From NCBI RefSeq assembly GCF_905475345.1, contig NC_066593.1, positions 5,553,274 to 5,617,273 of the forward strand: a DNA stretch of 64,000 nt, given 5' to 3'. Positions 59,360 through 64,000 of the stretch are shown here, piece after piece (position 1 is the stretch's first letter; every line of letters starts with the position of its first letter). This DNA comes from Vespula vulgaris. Lineage: Eukaryota > Arthropoda > Insecta > Hymenoptera > Vespidae. The notes under the pieces were generated by a model. The model did not search any database. It was not told where the DNA came from and saw only the letters and a list, made by a program, of their open reading frames with translations. The position numbers were made by a program, and so were the translations under genes.

Positions 59360-60440
59360 GTTGGACTATGTTAAACTGGTCAAATCCGCAAGTTTGTGTA
59401 AACGTGTTTTCAAAGCTGACCCTTGCCAACAAATCCCAAAATTATCCAGTTAACTCTGTCTCCAGCGATTATCTCCATCCTACTAAGCGAGCTCACATCG
59501 TGTTCCACCACCGTCGAAAAATGATTTTTCACTGTGGTTAATGTTCGCTAAAGTCAGCCGACCCACCGGCTAATTTTAATATTCATCGTGCTAATCCTCG
59601 ACTCTCGAGTTCCATCGCAGGTAGATATCTTTCCTTCCTTTTTTTTTTCTTTTTTCTTCTTTCTTTCTTTCTTTCATTCTTTCTTTCTCCCTGTAATCCT
59701 CAGGATTCGAAGTCGTCGCTTTCTTCTTCCTACCTCACTCTTTCCTCCTCCTCTTCTTCTTCTTCTTCTTCTTCTTCTTCTCTTCATCTTCTTCTCTGAC
59801 TCTCCCTGAGGCGTGGAACGAACAATACTGATATTAAGCAAGAATTTGCGGAAGATTCCGCGAGTCCTCTCTCCTCTATTTGTATCTCGTAGACTTTTTT
59901 TATGTTAGCTTAAGCAGACATTCTTAAAGAGCTTATACGATGACGCCCTAACGAATCAAAGAAAGAGAGAAAGAGAGAGAGAGAGAGAAAGAAAATGTTT
60001 TCATTGTTAAGATTATCGTATCTTTCAATAAAGAAATGATATTTACCTTAATGTCAGTCGAACTTGGATCATAAAAAAAAAAAAAACGATAAAAGTGATA
60101 GTATAAGTATTTACTTACCTTCTTATTACACATTAATTCAGCAGAAAAAAAAAATTTGCTTGCATTTATCGTTGCTATACGGATTAAATCGGATAATCTT
60201 ATGAATTTCTGGATCTAATCCTATAGTAAATCACTTTTCATATCTATTCTTAATACTGAATCGATGTTAGAATTGATCGTAAATCTTTCGATTGGTATGG
60301 ATACGGGTGAAAAATCAGAGATTAAAATGGTAGGAGATCTAGGTAGGATCAATATCAACGTATCGGTGGTACGATCATCGTCGTCAAAGAGAATTCGGAT
60401 AGTAGGTACGGAAGGATTTCCAAGAAGGGGCATAAAGTTG
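59360..60440. other. Intergenic, no supported gene
   Basis: Contains T/C-rich sequence 59630-59695, TTC repeat 59748-59790 and a short GA-rich stretch near 59965. Rest is AT-rich. Confidence 0.6.
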
Positions 60441-60700
60441 TAAGAAGGTCGTGCGCGATCCATCTCGCACTGGGAGATACGATGTGGCGTTTATGGTGAA
60501 TTTCGAGGGGAGAGAGATCGAAAGGTCCAGATCCGGTGCCTCGGCACTGTTCGCTGCCAGATCCTCGCGCCTTCGCCGCCGATTTATGGCGGAGGGATTT
60601 GCGCGACAAATTTTACTGCGAGCATTCATGGACGATGCTGAGAAGTGCCTACGTAAAACGAGACCGTCCGTCCGTCCGTTACCACAACGTACTCTCGAAA
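60440..60700. promoter_or_regulatory. GC-rich candidate regulatory block
   Basis: GC-rich, with GGCGTTTATGGTG and CGATTTATGGCGG (two TTTATGG Abd-B/Cdx-type cores about 100 bases apart) and paired CCGTCCGT repeats at 60664-60680. Frames on both strands are open here for 60-90 codons, which high GC alone makes likely; no family motif is present. Confidence 0.25.
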
Positions 60701-60749
60701 GGTGGACCGACCTTCCCTCTTTTACCTTTTTCCTTCCTTTTTTCTTTCT

Positions 60750-60825
60750 CTCTTCTTCTTCTTCTTCTTCTTCTTCATCTTCTTCTTCTTCTTCTTCTTC
60801 TTCTTCTTCTTCTTCTTCTTCTTCT
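60750..60825. repeat. (TTC)n repeat
   Basis: About 25 TTC triplets with one TCA interruption; frames read poly-Ser, poly-Leu or poly-Phe. Confidence 0.95.
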
Positions 60826-60899
60826 TCCTCCTCTTATCCAACCACAGCGGCGATTATACCCGCCGGTTCGAGACTCCCTGGCGGGTAACTAAAAGCGGT

Positions 60900-61943
60900 A
60901 AACGAGAGCTCGTTCGATCATAAACATAGATCCAAAGGGCTATCCTCGACCAGTCGTCGATCCCTGTTCAAACATGTAGCCATTTTCGATCCTCAAACGA
61001 TCGTCTTTTCAAGAATTCCAGAATTTCCAGGTCCGTTAAAACGTTAATGACTAGTCAGGTGGGATTAGTAAAGTGGATTGCAATGGTTAATAATGTTTAT
61101 AGAAGTTCTATAACTCTCTATACAATTTACATTTATTTACCTGCATTTACCATAAATCGATATATTATAATAAGAATAATATATAACTGTAGCATAGAAT
61201 TTGTTTCGCTAGTTTACGATAATGGCTCGTAAATATGAAACGGTAAATATATAAACTGATAGTCAATAAACAACTTATCCTAATCGTTTTACGATAACTT
61301 CGTGTATTGTTCTATACTTGTTCAAATCCTTTTCTAAACTGGAACGTCTTGAAGCGTAGCACGCTGCTCGCTGCATCGATGCACCATGATTACAAGCGAG
61401 TCGGTGCTTACGTTGGTAATATTAATGTCTCGAAGGGATCCTTTACAACCTCATACCCATCAGTCGCACGCACCATCGCTCCCTAACCAAGTTAAATGAT
61501 ACCTGGATGCATCGAGCCAGTGGTTCTCAATCGATTTCCATGGAGATTGATATTAAAGAAAAATTTCATGGACGATATGATTTTGAATAAATTAAAAAAA
61601 AAAAAACAACTTTTTTCTCGTTATCTAATGTTTTCATAAAAAACAAAGAGAGTAAGGAATACCATTTGAATGAATGAATGAACGAAAGAGAAAGAGAGAA
61701 AGAGAGAAAGAGAAAAAAAAAGAAAGAAAGAATGAAGGAGAAGCAAAACCGAATCGGAGGACATAAACGTGGCGATAATTCAGTCAGAAGCCGACAGAGG
61801 TTTAAAACTTAAATCATTCCATTCATCGGTGTCGCGTGTTAGCCGTACAAAGAGCTCGATCGATCAGACTTAAAGTAGTATTGGGGGGAGGCTTGGAACC
61901 GTGAGGGTGGTAAGTGAGAAAAAGAGAGAAAGAGGAAGAAAAA

Positions 61944-61975
<32 letters not shown>

Positions 61976-62300
61976 GAGAAAGAGAGAGAGAGCTACCGTT
62001 AGAAAGCGAAGCATAGTGTCCATGGAACGAAAAGTGGAACTTTCGATATGCAGCAGGTGCAGGCTGGACATAATTTCGGGATATGAGCACCTTTCGAGCA
62101 GCGAAGAGGAACCACGCCAGCAGGGCCCCATGAATCACACCCTCGTTAACTTATACTCGTTTTCGTCCTCCTTTCCTCCCTCAAACGTCTCTCCTTTCTC
62201 CTCCTTCACCTCTTTCCTCTCTTTCTTTCTATCGTTCGCTACTCTCTGGACCCACAGAATGCCATATCTTTATCTTTGTCTCACTTTCTACCACGTGTTT

Positions 62301-62338
<38 letters not shown>

Positions 62339-62420
62339 CTCGTTTCACCTTCTCTCCCTCTTCCCCCACTTCCCTCCTCATTTCCTCCCTTCTTTCGCCT
62401 CTTGTTTGTCTTCTCGCTGT
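60900..62420. other. Intergenic, no supported gene
   Basis: AT-rich 61080-61320, purine repeats 61680-61735 and 61920-61992 (AAAG then GA), CT 62307-62335 and a long pyrimidine tract to 62420 that ends in CTGTAG. Confidence 0.6.
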
Positions 62421-62422
62421 AG

Positions 62423-62682
62423 CACAGACAGGGAGAGGACGCCCGGAGGTTACGAGCGGGCAACACCTTCGCAAACTTACGACGTCGGTACGCGTTTTAG
62501 CCCGCGGCGGCAACAGCGACTACGAAAACAATTTCGTCGAAAAAGCCGACGGAAGGGAACGACTTCGTTCGGCGATCGATCGATGTATCTATTTCTTTTC
62601 TTTTCTCTCTTTTTTTTCTTTCGTCAAACGAGCACGTCGTGATAACAGGTACCTAATAATTATTTACTATCCGTCCGGATAA
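62423..62682 (+). other. Possible plus-strand exon after a strong acceptor
   Basis: A pyrimidine-rich tract of about 120 bases ends TTGTCTTCTCGCTGTAG at 62422. The next base pair CA would complete the split codon of the 28810-28897 exon, after which the frame is open for 85 codons (starting QTGRGRPEVTSGQHL) to TAA at 62680. A second donor-like AACAG|GTACCT lies at 62648. Other frames are also open in this GC-rich stretch and the end runs through poly-T, so this is weak. Confidence 0.12.
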
Positions 62683-62794
62683 TTTTTCAAAGATGAAAAG
62701 TGAGATTTTGCTCTTTTTTGAAGGATAGAAAAAGAGAGGGAGAGAGAGAGAGAAAGAAAGAGTTGTATCTACCAGTAGAGAAGGTCCTGTGAAT

Positions 62795-62915
62795 TTATTT
62801 GACGAGCACACTATTCGCTAATTAATTGGCATATTACACTCAGCCGTCCTTTAATGAGTTTAATACTCGGCTAATTATCGGTAGCGTCGGACTTTTACGA
62901 GCGCTAAATGCTTCT
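62795..62915. promoter_or_regulatory. Dense homeodomain-site block
   Basis: Within about 100 bases: CGCTAATTAATTGGC, CATATTACAC, CTTTAATGAG, GTTTAATACTC and CGGCTAATTATCGG. TAATTA/TAATTG are the sites favoured by EMX, Engrailed and Hox-type homeodomains. No coding frame. Confidence 0.35.
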
Positions 62916-62959
62916 CGAAATGATCGACTGTAAATCATAGTCTAATTGGTGGAGATAAG

Positions 62960-63800
62960 AAAAAGAAAATAAGTGACGAGGTTCGAAGTAAAAGAGATAG
63001 AAAAAGGGAAGGAACGAGAAGTTGAGAATGTATTGGAAAGAAGGAATAAGAAAAATGAAAAAAGAATTATATTGGAAATAAAGGAATGTTCTTCCGAATG
63101 TACACATACATATAAACGAAGGTCAATGTTTCGTTGTTCTTTAGATTTTGAAACTCAAGTTAACGCAGTAAATATGTTTTTATGAAGTTTATATTGGAAA
63201 ATGTTTATCGTAGAGCGATGCGAGCTCTATGTGTTTGTGTTCTTTGTGTCCTTCTCTTCTCATTTCGTTTAACGTCGCAGTCGTAGCTACGTCGTAATGG
63301 AGAGAACATCACGCGAAATCGTAGTCTAACGTTAAATCTTAGTTTCGTATTTCCTTTTAATTTTCTGTATATCAAGTAACGAGTAATTATATCTTTCTCA
63401 TATCATTTTAATTCATTAATACATTTAAATGGACTCGGTACCGATATAAATTAGATTATAAATCGAATATATAGTTTATAGAATACATGTGAATATCCTT
63501 CTCGATTTAACACGTATTAATATACTTGTATAAGAAATTACTTCGATATTCGTTTATTTCTAATTAAATATTAATTAATTTATAATAAGTAAGAAAGAAG
63601 AAGTGCGTCTTATCAAAATCGAAGTTAATGATACTTATATCGTTTACGTTTTGCCGATCGTTTTTACGTTTTAAATATGTTCGATGGTTAAAGAAGAAGA
63701 CGACAACTACAACGAGAAGGACGAATCGAGATACATAAATACTTGCTTGTAACGGCATGGATGAGAGAAGATCGAAAGAGAGAAGATTAAGAGATCCACG
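62960..63800. other. Intergenic, no supported gene
   Basis: A/G-rich then AT-rich sequence; nothing recognisable. Confidence 0.65.
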
Positions 63801-63970
63801 AGGAAAATCCATTTGTCCGGCAATGACGAGGCTGCCGAGGCCCTAACGGGCGCGTCCTTCGTTTTGGCGCTCGATTGAAAAGTCAGCGGCTGACTAATGG
63901 ATGCGGGCTAATTGCCAACAAAGCCAAATCAATCTTCGTCCGCGGGACGAGATAGTTGAGTCGTTTCTTC
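63800..63970. promoter_or_regulatory. Candidate regulatory block at the window end
   Basis: GC-richer, with a 7-base perfect inverted repeat AGTCAGC-G-GCTGACT (63881-63895), ACTAATGGATGC, GCTAATTGCC and CAAATCAATC. The inverted repeat carries Maf-like GCTGA half sites. It continues towards the window edge. Confidence 0.25.
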
Positions 63971-64000
63971 TTTGCTCGGTAGAACGAACGAAGATGTGTA

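Noticed and set aside
60451..60888. Plus-strand 145-codon frame
   Set aside because: GC-rich beginning without motif and an end made of poly-Ser; minus frames over the same block are equally open.

Overview
This is an animal nuclear DNA window, AT-rich, with large introns, GT-AG splice sites and very many GA/CT, GAA/TTC and GGA microsatellites. It suggests an insect; the abundance of CpG-containing words such as GATCGATCG together with high AT content fits Hymenoptera best, but the species cannot be named from sequence alone.

One gene can be read with certainty: the plus-strand EMX-family homeobox gene empty spiracles (ems). It has three coding exons, 2560-3580, 12331-12503 and 24540-24836, joined by introns of about 8.75 and 12.0 kb, and encodes 496 residues. 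Exon 1 carries the N-terminal KPKIGFSIDSIVG motif, homopolymer-rich linkers and the YPWLL hexapeptide. Exon 2 carries most of the homeodomain. Exon 3 carries the recognition helix and an acidic tail. The leader appears to contain a small intron (2186-2368) and a spliced upstream ORF of 57 codons ending 50 bases before the ems start. The 3' UTR probably runs to about 26,680 and holds five Pumilio-type sites before a polyadenylation signal.

The introns and the 37 kb downstream are mostly non-coding. Several islands richer in GC and in homeodomain, POU, RFX, Grainyhead and bHLH sites stand out from the AT-rich and microsatellite background. They look like the enhancers expected around a head, tracheal and neural patterning gene: 7.33-7.62, 13.7-17.5, 19.4-19.6, 20.8-22.2, 27.2-28.3, 37.6-37.8, 44.0-44.1, 46.5-46.6, 49.8-49.9, 60.4-60.7, 62.8-62.9 and 63.8-64.0 kb.

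Two weaker gene candidates lie downstream. A plus-strand ATG exon at 28810-28897 encodes a good signal peptide and ends at a consensus GTAAGT donor. A minus-strand two-exon model (55933-55899 plus 55191-54780) starts at a strong Kozak/YY1-like ATG, keeps phase across a possible intron and would encode about 148 residues. Neither has a product I can recognise. No E5 homeobox (the usual insect neighbour and paralogue of ems), tRNA, rRNA, transposase, CRISPR array or viral gene was found.
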